This document shows positions 18,273 to 30,400 of a stretch of DNA of 64,000 nt, piece after piece. Both the position numbers and the translations under genes were made by a program. The stretch lies in the NCBI RefSeq assembly GCF_001686985.1, contig NZ_CP015318.1, positions 3,532,001 to 3,596,000 on the forward strand, given 5' to 3'. Source of the DNA: Mesorhizobium amorphae CCNWGS0123. Its GTDB lineage: Bacteria > Pseudomonadota > Alphaproteobacteria > Rhizobiales > Rhizobiaceae. A model generated the notes under the pieces. The model made no database searches, was not told where the DNA came from, and saw nothing but the letters and a program-made list of their open reading frames with translations. Positions within the stretch are counted from its first letter, which is position 1; each line of letters starts with the position of its first letter.

Positions 18273-19508
18273 ATGGCGGCACAAATGAAAAGCCCGGCAG
18301 GGGGCCTTCACCTTTGGCGCAATGCGCGCCTGGCGACCATGGCCGAAAACACGGCCGGACTTGGCATCGTCGAAAAGGGTGCGATCGCCGCGCGCGATGG
18401 CCTGATCGCCTATGCCGGCCCGGAAGCCGAGATGCCGTCGAGCCTAGCTCAGGGCACCGAGAGCATCGACTGTGAGGGCCGCTGGATCACGCCCGGCCTG
18501 ATCGACTGCCACACGCATCTTGTCTATGCCGGCAACCGCGCCAACGAGTTCGAGATGCGTCTGGCCGGCGCCACCTATGAAGAGGTCGCCAAGGCCGGCG
18601 GCGGCATCGTCTCCTCGGTCAAATCCCTGCGTGCCGCCAGCGAGGACGAACTGGTCGCCCAGACGCTGCCGCGCCTTGACGCGCTGATGGCGGAGGGCGT
18701 CACCACCGTGGAAGTAAAGTCGGGCTATGGCCTCGACTTGGCCAATGAGACAAAGTCACTGCGCGCCGCGCGACGGCTGGGCAACAAACGCCCGGTGACG
18801 GTCCGCACCACATGTCTCGCCGCCCACGCGCTGCCGCCAGAGGCACAAGGCGACAAGGACGCTTTCATCGATCTGGTCGCCCAGGAGATCCTGCCGGCCG
18901 TCGCCGCCGAAGGTCTCGCCGATGCGGTCGACGGATTCTGTGAAGGCATCGCCTTTTCGCCCGAGCAGATGGCACGTGTTTTCGACGCGGCCAGGGCGCT
19001 CGGCTTGCCCGTAAAACTCCACGCCGACCAGCTTTCCAACCTGCACGGCGCCGAACTCGCCGCCCGCTATGGCGCGCTGTCGGCCGACCATCTCGAATAC
19101 ACCGACGACGCGGGCGCGGCGGCGATGGCCAAGGCCGGGACCGTGGCGACGATCCTGCCCGGCGCCTACTATTTCATCCGTGAGACCAAGAAGCCGCCGG
19201 TCGGCTTGTTCCGCCAGCACGGCGTGAAGATGGCGGTCGCCACCGACTGCAATCCCGGCACCTCGCCGCTGACCTCGCTGCTGTTGACCATGAACATGGC
19301 CGCGACTTTGTTCGGCCTAACCGTTGACGAGTGCCTTGCGGGTGTCACCCGCGAAGCGGCTCGCGCGCTGGGGCTGCTGGAAAAGACCGGCACCTTGGAG
19401 GCCGGCAAATCCGCCGATCTGGCGATCTGGGACATCGAGCGCCCGCCCGAACTCGTCTACCGCATGGGCTTCAACCCGCTGCATGCCCGCATCTGGAGAG
19501 GACAATGA
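18273..19508 (+). CDS. hutI: Imidazolonepropionase
   Basis: Metal-dependent amidohydrolase that opens 4-imidazolone-5-propionate to N-formimidoyl-L-glutamate. The 411-aa protein has the metal-binding [12 protein letters not shown] motif, KLHADQLSN, and [13 protein letters not shown] near the C terminus. Consecutive ATGs lie at 18270 and 18273; GGAA stands 6 nt before the second. Its stop overlaps the hutH start (ATGA). Confidence 0.96.
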   Translation: MAAQMKSPAGGLHLWRNARLATMAENTAGLGIVEKGAIAARDGLIAYAGPEAEMPSSLAQGTESIDCEGRWITPGLIDCHTHLVYAGNRANEFEMRLAGATYEEVAKAGGGIVSSVKSLRAASEDELVAQTLPRLDALMAEGVTTVEVKSGYGLDLANETKSLRAARRLGNKRPVTVRTTCLAAHALPPEAQGDKDAFIDLVAQEILPAVAAEGLADAVDGFCEGIAFSPEQMARVFDAARALGLPVKLHADQLSNLHGAELAARYGALSADHLEYTDDAGAAAMAKAGTVATILPGAYYFIRETKKPPVGLFRQHGVKMAVATDCNPGTSPLTSLLLTMNMAATLFGLTVDECLAGVTREAARALGLLEKTGTLEAGKSADLAIWDIERPPELVYRMGFNPLHARIWRGQ

Positions 19509-21046
19509 CCGAACTCGTTTTGAAACCCGGCAATGCGACGCTTGCCGACTGGCGCGCCATCTACCGCGGCGCCGTGCCTAGGCTGGATGACGCCTGCCGG
19601 CCAAAAATCAAGGCCAGCGCCGAGGCCGTCGCAAGGATCGTCGCCAAGGGTGAGCCGGTCTATGGCATCAACACCGGCTTCGGCAAATTGGCGAGCGTGC
19701 GCATTCCCGCCGCCGACCTCGAGACCCTCCAGCGCAACATCGTGCTGTCGCATGCCGCCGGTGTCGGCGAGCCGATGCCGGTCGCTGTCACCAGGCTGAT
19801 GATGGCGCTGAAACTCGCCAGCCTGGCGCAGGGCGCATCCGGCGTGCAGCCGCAGACCATCGAATTGCTGGAAGCCATGCTCGCCAACGACGTCATCCCG
19901 GTGGTGCCGGCTCAAGGCTCGGTCGGCGCTTCCGGCGATCTCGCGCCGCTGTCGCACATGACGGCGGTGATGATCGGCGTCGGCGAATGCTTTACCCCGC
20001 ATGGCCGTTTCCCGGCCAAGGTTGCCTTCGTCTCGCACGGGCTGGAGCCGGTGACCTTGGGCGCCAAGGAAGGCCTGGCGCTGCTCAACGGCACGCAGTT
20101 CTCGACCGCCTATGCGCTGGCCGCTTTGTTTGAGGCCGAAGTGCTTTATCAGTCTGCGCTGGTCGCCGGCGCGCTGTCGACCGACGCCGCCAAAGGCTCC
20201 GACGCCCCCTTCGATCCGCGCATCCATCTGTTGAGAAAGCATCGCGGCCAGATCGAGACGGCAGACGCACTGCGCAATCTGATGGCCGGCAGCGCTATCC
20301 GTGAATCGCACCGCGTCGGTGACGAGCGCGTGCAGGATCCGTACTGCCTGCGCTGCCAGCCGCAGGTGATGGGTGCCGCCCTCGATGTGCTGCGCAAGGC
20401 CGCCGATACGCTGGGCACCGAGGCCAATGGCGTCACCGACAATCCGCTGATCTTCGCCGAGGACGATACCGCGCTTTCCGGCGGCAACTTCCACGCCGAG
20501 CCGGTGGCCTTCGCCGCCGACATGATTGCGCTCGCCGTCTGCGAGATCGGCTCGCTGTCGGAACGCCGCATCGCCATGCTGGTCGATCCGGCGCTGTCGG
20601 GCATGCCGGCCTTCCTCACGCCGAAGCCCGGCTTGAATTCCGGCTTCATGATCCCGCAGGTGACCGCGGCGGCGCTGGTCTCCGAGAACAAGCAGAAGGC
20701 CTATCCGGCGAGCGTCGATTCCATCCCGACCTCGGCCAACCAGGAAGACCATGTCTCGATGGCCGCCCACGGCGCGCGCCGGCTGATCGGCATGGTCGAG
20801 AACGCGACTGCCGTCATCGGCATCGAGTTGCTGGCCGCGGCCCAAGGTTGCGACTTCCACGCACCGCTGGCCTCGAGTGCCGCGCTCGAGGCGGTGCGCA
20901 AACTGGTTCGGGCCGAAGTGCCGCATCTCGACAATGACCGCCATTTCCACCCCGACATAGAAAAGGCCATCGCCATGGTGCGCAGTGGTGCCGCGGTGAA
21001 GGCGGCGGGCGCGGTGGCGCTGCCCGCGATCTCGGGAGCGGCATGA
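19505..21046 (+). CDS. hutH: Histidine ammonia-lyase
   Basis: Deaminates L-histidine to trans-urocanate, the first step of the pathway. The 513-aa protein contains the Ala-Ser-Gly triad that cyclises to the MIO cofactor in [14 protein letters not shown], and also has [17 protein letters not shown] and [11 protein letters not shown]. The ATG at 19505 shares four bases with hutI. Length is normal for the family. Confidence 0.97.
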   Translation: MTELVLKPGNATLADWRAIYRGAVPRLDDACRPKIKASAEAVARIVAKGEPVYGINTGFGKLASVRIPAADLETLQRNIVLSHAAGVGEPMPVAVTRLMMALKLASLAQGASGVQPQTIELLEAMLANDVIPVVPAQGSVGASGDLAPLSHMTAVMIGVGECFTPHGRFPAKVAFVSHGLEPVTLGAKEGLALLNGTQFSTAYALAALFEAEVLYQSALVAGALSTDAAKGSDAPFDPRIHLLRKHRGQIETADALRNLMAGSAIRESHRVGDERVQDPYCLRCQPQVMGAALDVLRKAADTLGTEANGVTDNPLIFAEDDTALSGGNFHAEPVAFAADMIALAVCEIGSLSERRIAMLVDPALSGMPAFLTPKPGLNSGFMIPQVTAAALVSENKQKAYPASVDSIPTSANQEDHVSMAAHGARRLIGMVENATAVIGIELLAAAQGCDFHAPLASSAALEAVRKLVRAEVPHLDNDRHFHPDIEKAIAMVRSGAAVKAAGAVALPAISGAA

Positions 21047-21858
21047 TGGCCGACTGGCTTACGGTAACGCGCGGCACGGCCCCGCTGCTGGTGTCGATCC
21101 CTCACACCGGCATCGATCTCGCCGGCCTCGAGAACCGTTTGGTCTCGCCTTGGCTCGGCCGCCGCGACTGCGACTGGTGGATCGACAATCTCTATGATTT
21201 TGCTGCCGGCCTCGGCGCGACGATCATCCATACGGCGATCTCGCGCACCGTCATCGACGTCAACCGCGACCCGTCCGGCGCCTCGCTCTATCCCGGCCAG
21301 GCAACCACCGGGCTCTGCCCGACCGAGACTTTCGATGGCGACCCGCTCTACCGCGAGGGCGAGGAGCCGGGACCGTCGGAAATCGACCAGCGTCGCGAAA
21401 AATACTTCGCACCCTATCACGCGGCCCTGCAGGCCGAGATCGACCGGTTGCGCGGCCTGCACGGCAAGATCGTGATCTACGACTGCCACTCGATCCGCTC
21501 GGTGCTGCCGCGCCTGTTCGAAGGCACGCTGCCGGTGTTCAACCTCGGCACCAATGACGGCAAAAGCACCGATCCCGTGCTGCAAGGCAGGGTCGCCGAG
21601 ATCATGGCCGCAACGGGCGAGACATGGGTGGTCAACGGCCGCTTCAAGGGCGGCTGGATCACCCGCAATTTCGGCCAGCCGCAGAACGGCGTGTATGCGC
21701 TGCAGATGGAGCTTTCCAACCGCGGCTACATGCGCGAACCCGAAGGAAGGGGCGCGCCGGACAACTGGCCGGTGCCTTACGACGCCGAATACGCGGCGCC
21801 GATCCGCGCCACGCTGAAGACGATCCTCGAAACCGCCATTGACTGGGCCGGGCGCTGA
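21043..21858 (+). CDS. hutG: N-formylglutamate deformylase
   Basis: Hydrolyses N-formyl-L-glutamate to formate and glutamate, the final step after HutF. The 271-aa protein belongs to the N-formylglutamate amidohydrolase family: LLVSIPHTG near the N terminus, [15 protein letters not shown], and the metal-site region [17 protein letters not shown]. The ATG at 21043 overlaps the hutH stop. Confidence 0.95.
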   Translation: MMADWLTVTRGTAPLLVSIPHTGIDLAGLENRLVSPWLGRRDCDWWIDNLYDFAAGLGATIIHTAISRTVIDVNRDPSGASLYPGQATTGLCPTETFDGDPLYREGEEPGPSEIDQRREKYFAPYHAALQAEIDRLRGLHGKIVIYDCHSIRSVLPRLFEGTLPVFNLGTNDGKSTDPVLQGRVAEIMAATGETWVVNGRFKGGWITRNFGQPQNGVYALQMELSNRGYMREPEGRGAPDNWPVPYDAEYAAPIRATLKTILETAIDWAGR

Positions 21859-21883
21859 CGCGCCGCCTTACTCGAAAGGGACA

Positions 21884-23557
21884 ATGATGACCGATCCTCG
21901 CCACAACATCCGCGAAGTGCGCGCCCCGCGCGGCGACAAGCTCAACGCCAGATATTGGACGACCGAAGCGCCTTTGCGCATGCTGATGAACAACCTCGAT
22001 CCGGATGTCGCCGAGAACCCCAACGAGCTGGTCGTCTATGGCGGCATTGGCCGTGCCGCGCGCACCTGGAATGACTTTGATCGCATCGTCGCCTCGCTGA
22101 AGACCCTCAATGAGGACGAGACGCTGCTGGTCCAGTCCGGCAAGCCAGTCGGGGTGTTTCGCACCCATCCGGATGCGCCGCGCGTGCTGATCGCCAACTC
22201 CAACCTTGTGCCGCATTGGGCGAATTGGGAAAAATTCAACGAGCTCGATAAGAAAGGCCTGATGATGTATGGCCAGATGACGGCCGGCTCGTGGATCTAC
22301 ATCGGCACGCAAGGCATCGTGCAGGGCACGTACGAGACCTTCGTCGAGGCCGGCCGCCAGCACTATGGCGGCAACCTCAAGGGCAAGTGGATCCTGACCG
22401 GCGGCCTCGGCGGCATGGGCGGCGCCCAGCCGCTGGCCGCGGTCATGGCTGGCGCCTGCTGCCTCGCCATCGAATGCAATCCGGATTCGATCGATTTCCG
22501 CCTGCGCACCCGCTATGTCGACGAGAAGGCCGAGACGCTCGACGAGGCGATGGAAATGATCGAGCGCTGGACCAAGGCCGGCGAGGCGAAGTCGGTCGGC
22601 CTGCTCGGCAATGCGGCCGAGATCGTGCCCGAGATGTTCAGGCGCGGTATCCGTCCCGATATGGTCACCGACCAGACGTCGGCGCACGACCCCATCAACG
22701 GCTATCTGCCCAAGGGCTGGACGATGGCCGAGTGGCGCGAAAAGCGCGTCAGCGACCCCAAGGCTGTCGAGAGAGCTGCCCGCGCCTCGATGCGCGAACA
22801 TGTCGAAGCGATGGTGGCGTTCTGGAATGCCGGCGTGCCGACGCTCGACTACGGCAACAACATCCGCCAGGTGGCCAAGGACGAAGGTTTTGAGAACGCC
22901 TTTGCCTTCCCCGGTTTCGTGCCCGCTTATATCCGCCCGCTGTTTTGCCGCGGCATCGGCCCGTTCCGCTGGGCAGCGCTGTCTGGTGATCCCGAGGACA
23001 TCTACAAGACCGACGCCAAGGTACGCGAACTCACCCCCGGCAACACCCATCTGCACAACTGGCTGGACATGGCGCGCGAGCGCATCGCCTTCCAGGGGTT
23101 GCCGGCGCGCATCTGCTGGGTCGGCTTAGGCGACCGACACCGGCTCGGCCTTGCCTTCAATGAGATGGTCGCCAAGGGCGAACTCAAGGCGCCTGTCGTT
23201 ATCGGCCGCGACCATCTCGATTCCGGCTCGGTCGCCTCGCCCAACCGCGAGACCGAAGCGATGAAGGACGGCTCCGACGCCGTCTCCGACTGGCCGCTGC
23301 TCAACGCGCTGCTCAACACCGCGTCGGGCGCCACCTGGGTGTCGCTGCACCATGGCGGCGGCGTCGGCATGGGCTTTTCGCAGCATTCCGGCATGGTCAT
23401 CGTCGCCGACGGCACGCCGGACGCCGCAAGGCGCCTGGAGCGGGTGCTGTGGAACGACCCGGCGACCGGTGTCATGCGCCACGCCGATGCCGGCTACGAC
23501 ATCGCTGTTGACTGCGCCAAGCAGCACCAGCTTAACCTGCCGGGCATTTTGGGGTGA
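21884..23557 (+). CDS. hutU: Urocanate hydratase
   Basis: NAD+-dependent hydration of urocanate to imidazolonepropionate. The 557-aa protein has [44 protein letters not shown], and [20 protein letters not shown] near the end. The start is ATG 21884 (or 21887) with GAAAGGG upstream; the 15-residue upstream extension is not family-like. It lies 25 bp after hutG. Confidence 0.97.
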   Translation: MMTDPRHNIREVRAPRGDKLNARYWTTEAPLRMLMNNLDPDVAENPNELVVYGGIGRAARTWNDFDRIVASLKTLNEDETLLVQSGKPVGVFRTHPDAPRVLIANSNLVPHWANWEKFNELDKKGLMMYGQMTAGSWIYIGTQGIVQGTYETFVEAGRQHYGGNLKGKWILTGGLGGMGGAQPLAAVMAGACCLAIECNPDSIDFRLRTRYVDEKAETLDEAMEMIERWTKAGEAKSVGLLGNAAEIVPEMFRRGIRPDMVTDQTSAHDPINGYLPKGWTMAEWREKRVSDPKAVERAARASMREHVEAMVAFWNAGVPTLDYGNNIRQVAKDEGFENAFAFPGFVPAYIRPLFCRGIGPFRWAALSGDPEDIYKTDAKVRELTPGNTHLHNWLDMARERIAFQGLPARICWVGLGDRHRLGLAFNEMVAKGELKAPVVIGRDHLDSGSVASPNRETEAMKDGSDAVSDWPLLNALLNTASGATWVSLHHGGGVGMGFSQHSGMVIVADGTPDAARRLERVLWNDPATGVMRHADAGYDIAVDCAKQHQLNLPGILG

Positions 23558-23579
23558 GAAACGCCCGGCCGCAGGCAGG

Positions 23580-23605
23580 CGAAAAGCCACGGAATCGGCT
23601 TTTCG
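23580..23605 (+). terminator. Hairpin between hutU and hutD
   Basis: CGAAAAGCC and GGCTTTTCG form a perfect 9-bp stem around an 8-nt loop, 23 nt past the hutU stop. No T-run follows. It could lower read-through into hutD or protect the upstream mRNA. Confidence 0.4.
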
Positions 23606-23643
23606 AGTTTCGAACGCCCGTAGCCATAACGGAGGGCTGAGCC

Positions 23644-24231
23644 GTGCGCATCCTTCGTGCCGCCGACTACCGCGTCATGCCGTGGAAGAACGGCGGCGGT
23701 ACGACGACCGAAATCTCCGTCTCGCCTGAGGGCGCCGGGCTCGATGATTTCGACTGGCGCGTCTCCATGGCGCGCGTCGAGGCCGGCGGGCCGTTCTCCA
23801 GCTTTGTCGGCGTCGACCGCACCTTGGCCGTGCTGGAAGGCGAGGGCATCGTCCTCGATATCGCCGGCCGGGCCCCTAAGGAACTGACCGGCACAACCGC
23901 TCCGTTTTCCTTCCCGGCCGACGTGCCGACTGGAGCATCGCTGATCGCCGGCCCGATCACCGACCTCAATGTGATGACCCGCCGCACCCGCATGACCCAC
24001 ACTGTCGAGCGGCTGCTGATTTCGGCTGCGATCGACGTTCAGCCGGCGGCCGATGCGACGCTGGTCCTGTGCCTCGACGGTGAATTCGCGGTGCACGGCG
24101 CTGCGCCGGCGCGCCTGGGTCCGCTGGATGCGGTTCTGCTGGGGCAGGGTGCCTCAAGGCTTCGCCTGGAGCCCGCCGGGACGGTGGCTATGTTCGTCGT
24201 CCACATCGGCCGTGTTCCCGGAAACGGTTAA
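23644..24231 (+). CDS. hutD: HutD/Ves family protein
   Basis: A 195-aa bicupin-type protein beginning with the family signature RILRAADYRVMPWKNGGGTTTEI and continuing FDWRVSMARVEAGGPFSSF. HutD accompanies hut genes in many bacteria and is thought to tune pathway flux; no enzyme activity is established. The start is GTG 23644 with CGGAGG upstream. It is the last gene of the rightward hut operon. Confidence 0.9.
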   Translation: MRILRAADYRVMPWKNGGGTTTEISVSPEGAGLDDFDWRVSMARVEAGGPFSSFVGVDRTLAVLEGEGIVLDIAGRAPKELTGTTAPFSFPADVPTGASLIAGPITDLNVMTRRTRMTHTVERLLISAAIDVQPAADATLVLCLDGEFAVHGAAPARLGPLDAVLLGQGASRLRLEPAGTVAMFVVHIGRVPGNG

Positions 24232-24488
24232 CGCCTGTCTCCAAACATGATCGCGCTGCCGGCGAAATATCGCGTAAGCTGTTGCCCGTACCACGAAAAA
24301 GCCTGAATCCGATCAAATCCGAATGGGTGCGAGGGGCGCTCATCCGGAAGTTGTCGAGAGACGGCGCCCTGTCGCGCGCGGAAACAACATTTCGGCAATG
24401 TCGCCATGCAACCAATTGCATTTGAATCGGTTTTAGGGACATTGCCGTGGCGGGGACGCCGCATCGCGCCCGCTATACGGAATTTTCA

Positions 24489-27400
24489 ATGAACATACAG
24501 ACGAACCCTGCCAAGATCGAAAAGACGAGCGCCGCCTTTCCGGCCATAACGGAAGAGCCGATCCGCTCCAATTTCCTCCCGGAGGACCGCCTGCGTGCGC
24601 TGGGCAGCGGTCTCGCCGAGGGCGAAGTCGGGGACCTGTTCGGGCTGACGCCGTTCGAATTCCAGGCCCGTATCCGCGACAGCGCGAAACGAATTCTCGA
24701 AGTCTACCGCTCGACCAATGCCGCGCAGGCCAAGGGCGAAACCATCACGCCGGCGGCGCAATGGCTGCTCGACAACAACTATCTGGTCGAGGAGACGATC
24801 TTCCAGGTCAAGCGCGATCTGCCGCGCCGCTTCTATCGCCAGTTGCCGACCCTTAAACTGGCCGACGGCACCAGCGTGCCGCGCGCTTTGGCGGTGGCCT
24901 GGACCTATGTTGCGCATTCCGACAGTTCTGTCTCGGCGACCATGTTCAAGTCGATCGTCGAGGGTTTTCAGTCGGTCGAGCCGCTGAAGATCGGCGAGCT
25001 CTGGGCGCTGCCATCGCTGCTGCGCTTCGTGCTGATCGAAAACCTTCGCCGCATCGCCGTGCGCGTCAACCGCACGCGGCAGATGCGCCAGATCGCCAAC
25101 GAAGTCGCCGACCGCGTGCTGGCGACCGACGACAACGCCGACCGCCAGGCGATCCTGTCGCATTACGTCACCCATGCGCAGGACACCACCTTCGCCACCC
25201 AGCTGCTCTACCGTCTGCGCGACGGTTCGCAGAATGCCGGCCGGGCGCTGGAATGGCTGGAGGGCGAGCTCGAGAAGACCGGCTCCGACGCCGAGGAAAT
25301 CATCATCTCCGAGCATCACACGCTGTCCAGCGGCAATGTCACCACCGGCAACATCATCCGCGGCCTGCGCCTGATCAACGACGTCGACTGGACGGTATGG
25401 TTCGAAGGCGTCAGCCGCATCGACACGCTGCTGCGCGAGCGCACCGATTTCGCCGCGCTCGACTTCTTCTCGCGCGACCAGTACCGCACCGCTATCGAGC
25501 AACTGGCGCGGCGCTCCGAGCTTTCCGAATACCGCGTCGCCGAGAAGGCGATCGAGCTTGCCGGTCATGCTGCCGGTGATAACGCTGCCGAGAGTGCGGC
25601 GCATACGGATGTAGGTTTCTTCCTTGTCGGTCCGCTCCGGCTGGAGCTGGAAAAGGCGATCGGCTACCGGCCGACCGTCGCCGTCACGGTCAAGCGCACC
25701 TTTGCCAGCACCGGCTGGCTGGGCGTCGTCGTGCCGGTGTTTGCGCTGACCGTCCTGCTTCTGGCACTCGCCGGCAATGCGCTCGCCCATCTCGGCCTGT
25801 CGGTGCCGTCCATCGTGCTGATGCTTGCGCTGTTCGCGGTGCCGGCCAGCGAGGGCGCGCTCGCCTTCTTCAACACCGTCGTCTCGCTGTTCCTGAAGCC
25901 GACGCGGCTCGTCGGTTACGACTACAAGCACGGCGGGGTGCCGGCCGAAGCGCGCACGCTGGTCGTGGTGCCCTCGCTGATCGGCTCGCGCGATGATGTC
26001 GAAGAAAACATCCGAAACATCGAGGTGCATCACCTCGCCAACACGGCCGACGAGATCCGCTTTGCGCTGCTTTCGGACTGGCCGGACTCCAAGACCGAAA
26101 TCGACGCCGCCGATATCGAGATCCTGCAATATGCCCGCGACGAGATCGCCCGGCTCAACGCCCGCTATCCGTCGGAAGGCGCGCCGCGTTTCTATGTCCT
26201 GCACCGGCGCCGGCTCTACAACGCCGCGCAAGCCTGCTGGATGGGTTGGGAGCGCAAGCGCGGCAAGCTGCACGAGCTGAACCTTTTGCTGCGCGGCGAC
26301 AGCGACACCACCTTCCTGCCGCTCGATGTACCGCTGCCGGAAAACGTCGTCCATGTGATGACGCTGGACGCCGATACGCGCACCACGCGCGATGCCGTCG
26401 CCACCTTGGCCGGCAAGCTCAGCCATCCGCTCAACCGCCCGCATTTCGATGCGGCCAAGCGCCGTGTCACCGCCGGCTACACCATCCTGCAGCCGCGCAT
26501 CACCGCCTCCTTGACCAGCGGCGACGACGCCTCGTTCTTCCAGCGGATTTTCTCCGCCAATCGCGGCCTAGACCCTTATGTCTTTGCCGTTTCGGACGTC
26601 TACCAGGACGTCTTCGGCGATGGCTCCTTCACCGGCAAGGGCCTCTACCATGTCGATGCCTTCGAGGCGGCGCTGAAGGGCCGCATCGAGGAGAACACCA
26701 TCCTCAGTCACGATCTGCTCGAAGGCGCTCTGGCGCGCTCGGCTTTGGTCACCGATGTCGAGCTGGTCGAGGACTATCCGACCCGCTATTCGGTCGATGC
26801 TTCCCGCCATCACCGCTGGGCGCGTGGCGACTGGCAGCTGCTCAGCTTCATCTTCAATCCGCGCTCCGGCGTGCCGGCGCTGTCGCGCTGGAAGATGGTC
26901 GACAATCTGCGCCGCTCGCTGACGCCGATTTTCTGGGTGATGGCGGCGATCGCCGGCTGGACGCTGCTGCCTTTCACGCAGGCCGCGCAATGGCAGGCGC
27001 TGCTGATCCTCAGCCTGTTCATGGCGCCGACCTTCGACATCGTCAACGGCATCCTGCCCAAGAGCGGCGACCAGACGCCGCGCGGTCATTTCTCGGCGCT
27101 GGCGCGCGACACCGTCTTCGGCACGGCCCTTGTAGCGCTCAAGATCCTGTTGATGGCGCACAACGCCTGGATGATGGGCGACGCCATCGTGCGTACGGTC
27201 TACCGCCTGTTCGTCAGCCGGCAGAACCTGCTCGAATGGCGCACCGCCTCGCAGGCGCACAAGAGCGGCGGCAGCGACCTCGGCGCCTATTACGGCATGA
27301 TGTATGGCGCCGTGATCATCGGCGTCGTCGGCCTGGCCATCCCGGTGCTTGCCGATTCCACCGGCGCCTTCGTCGCCTTCTTCTTCGCGATTTTCTGGAT

Positions 27401-30400
27401 CGGCTCGCCGGCGGTCGCCTGCTGGATCAGCCGCTCGGCCGAGACCGAGGACCGGCTGCGCATCTCGGCCGCCGACATCCATACGCTGCGCACGGTAGCG
27501 CGGCGCACCTGGCATTACTTCGAGACCTTCGTTACCGCCGAGCACCACAATCTGCCGCCGGACAATTTCCAGGAGAGCCCGGCGCCGGTGGTGGCACCGC
27601 GCACCTCGCCGACCAATATCGGCGTCTACCTCTTGTCGGTGGTCTCGGCGCGCGATTTCGGCTGGATCAGCCTGTCCGACGCCATCACCCGCATCGACGC
27701 GACGATGTCGACCATCGAGAGCATGCCGCGCGATCGCGGCCATCTCTACAACTGGTACGACACGACCACGCTGAAGCCGCTCTATCCGCTCTACATTTCG
27801 GCCGTCGACAGCGGCAACCTCGCCGGCCATCTGGTGGCGGTGGCGGCGGCCTGCGCCGAATGGGCGGAAGCGCCTTCCGTGCACCTGCAGGGCGATTTCG
27901 AGGGCATCCTCGACACGGTGACCATCCTCGACGAGAGCCTCGAGGAATTACCCGACGACCGCCGCCAACTCAGGCCGCTGCGCCAGCGGCTCGCCGATCG
28001 CCTCGACGGCATGCGGCGCGCGGTGATGACCATCAAGGCGCAGCCCGAGATGGCCTCGATCCGCACCATCAACCTTGCCGTGCTCGCCGGCGAGATCCGC
28101 AAGCTTGCCGTCGCCATCCACACCGAGGCCGCGTCGCCGAAGAGCGATGTCATCGCCGATTGGGCGGCGAGGCTGGAAGCTACTTGCGAGGCGCATGTCC
28201 ATGACTCGCACAATGACGAGAACGCTGTCGAAACCCTGCGCGCCAGGCTCCTGGCGCTGCGCGAGCGCACGCGCCGCTACGCCTTCGAGATGGATTTCTC
28301 CTTCCTGATGCGGCAGGAGCGCAAGCTCCTGTCGATCGGCTACCGTGTCGAGGAACACCAGCTTGACGAAAGCTGCTACGACCTTCTCGCCTCCGAGGCG
28401 CGACTGACCAGCCTGTTCGCCATCGCCAAGGGCGACCTGCCGACCGAGCACTGGTTCCGGCTTGGCCGGCCCATCGTCGAGATCGGTTTCCAGGGCTCGC
28501 TGATGTCCTGGTCGGGCTCGATGTTCGAGTATCTCATGCCGCCGCTGGTGATGAAGGAGCCGCAGGGCAGCATCCTCAATCAGACCAGCAAGCTGATCAT
28601 CAAGCGCCAGATCCAGTACGCCCGCTCGAAGAACGTGCCGTGGGGCATTTCGGAAGCCGCCTACAACGCGCGCGACCGCGAACTGACCTACCAGTACACC
28701 AATTTCGGCGTGCCCGGGCTCGGCCTGAAGCGCGGCCTTGGCCAGAACACGGTGATCGCGCCTTACGCGACGATCCTGGCGGCGCAGTTCACGCCGCGTG
28801 AATCCGTGCAGAACCTGGCCAGGCTGAAGGCCATCGGCGCGCTTGGCCGGCACGGCTTTTACGATGCCGTCGATTTCACGCCGCAGCGCGTGCCCGAAGG
28901 CGCCGACCACGCCGTGGTGCTGAACTACATGGCCCACCATTCCGGCATGTCGATCGCCGCCGTCGCCGACGCCATCTTCGAAGGACGTCTGCGCGACCGT
29001 TTCCACAGCGACCCGGTGATCGAGTCGGCCGAACTCCTGCTGCAGGAGAGGGCGCCGCGCGACATCCCGACCGCCACTGTCCGGACCGAGGCCGACGAGC
29101 GCTCGAAGGACGAGACCGAGACCGAGAGCCCGGATACACGCATCATCCTCGATCCGGCACGTGCGCTGCGCTCGACCAACGTCATGTCCAACGGCCGCTA
29201 TTCGGTGATGGTCACCGCCACCGGCTCGGGCTACAGCCGCTTTGGCGAGCTTGCCGTCACCCGCTGGCAGCCGGACCCGACCGAGGACCGGCTCGGCTCC
29301 TACGTCTTTCTGCGCGATGCCGGCACCGGCGACTGGTGGTCGGCGACGTCAGAGCCGAGGCGGGCGGAGAACGAGCGTGTCCAGACGCTGTTTTCCGACG
29401 ACAAGGCGAGCTTCATCAAATCCGTGGGATCGCTGCGTTCGGAGGTCGAATGCATCGTCATCTCGGAAGGCAATGGCGAAGGCCGCCGCGTCACGCTCTA
29501 CAATGACGGTGCCGTCGACCGGCATATCGAGGTGACTTCCTTCGCCGAACTGGTGCTGGGCAACGAAGCCTCGGACTACGCCCATCCGGCCTTCTCGAAA
29601 ATGTTCGTCGAGACCGAGATCGCGGCCAACAAGGGCGCCATCTTTGCCACCAGGCGCAAGCGCGAGAAGAACGAACCCGACCTCACCATGGCGCATTTCG
29701 TCACCGATCCTTCGGGACCGGCGCGCGATGCCGAGGCCGAGACCGACCGGCGCGCCTTCATCGGCCGCGGCCGCACCATCGTCGATGCGGCTGCCTTCGA
29801 TTCCGGCGCCAAGCTTGGGGGCCATTCCGGCTTCACGCTGGATCCGGTCGCCGCCCTGCGCCGGCAGGTGCGCGTGCCCGCCAACAAGAAGATCTCGCTG
29901 ACCTTCTGGACCGTCGTCGGCGCCAACCGTGCCGAGCTCGACGAAGCCATCGCCCGGCTCGACCATCCGGAAAGCTTCGCCCGCCAGGCGATGCTCGCCT
30001 GGACCCGCAGTCAGGTGCAGACCCGCCATCTCGGCCTTAGCCTGACCGACGCCGCCAATGTGCAGAAGCTGGCACGCTATCTGGTCTATCCCGATCCCTT
30101 CCTGCGCCTGCCGGCCGAATCCATCGCGTCGGGGCTCGGCAAGCAGTCCAGCCTGTGGCCGACCAGCATCTCCGGCGACTTTCCGATCTTCCTGGTCCGC
30201 ATCGGCGACGTCGCCGATCTGGAGATCGTCGCCCAGGCGCTGCGCTTCCAGGAATATATGCGCGCCCGCGGCATGATGATCGACTTCGTCGTCGTCAACG
30301 AACAGGCGTCCTCCTATGTGCAGGACCTGCAAAGGGCAGTCGAGACGCTGTGCGAAAACGCCCGCCTGCGCGGCAAGGAGCTCGGCCCGCGCCAGCACAT

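Noticed and set aside
24486-26444. 652-codon minus-strand ORF opposite ndvB
   Set aside because: A shadow of the NdvB frame. Similar long antisense ORFs at 26568-27884 and 30582-33053 are rejected for the same reason.
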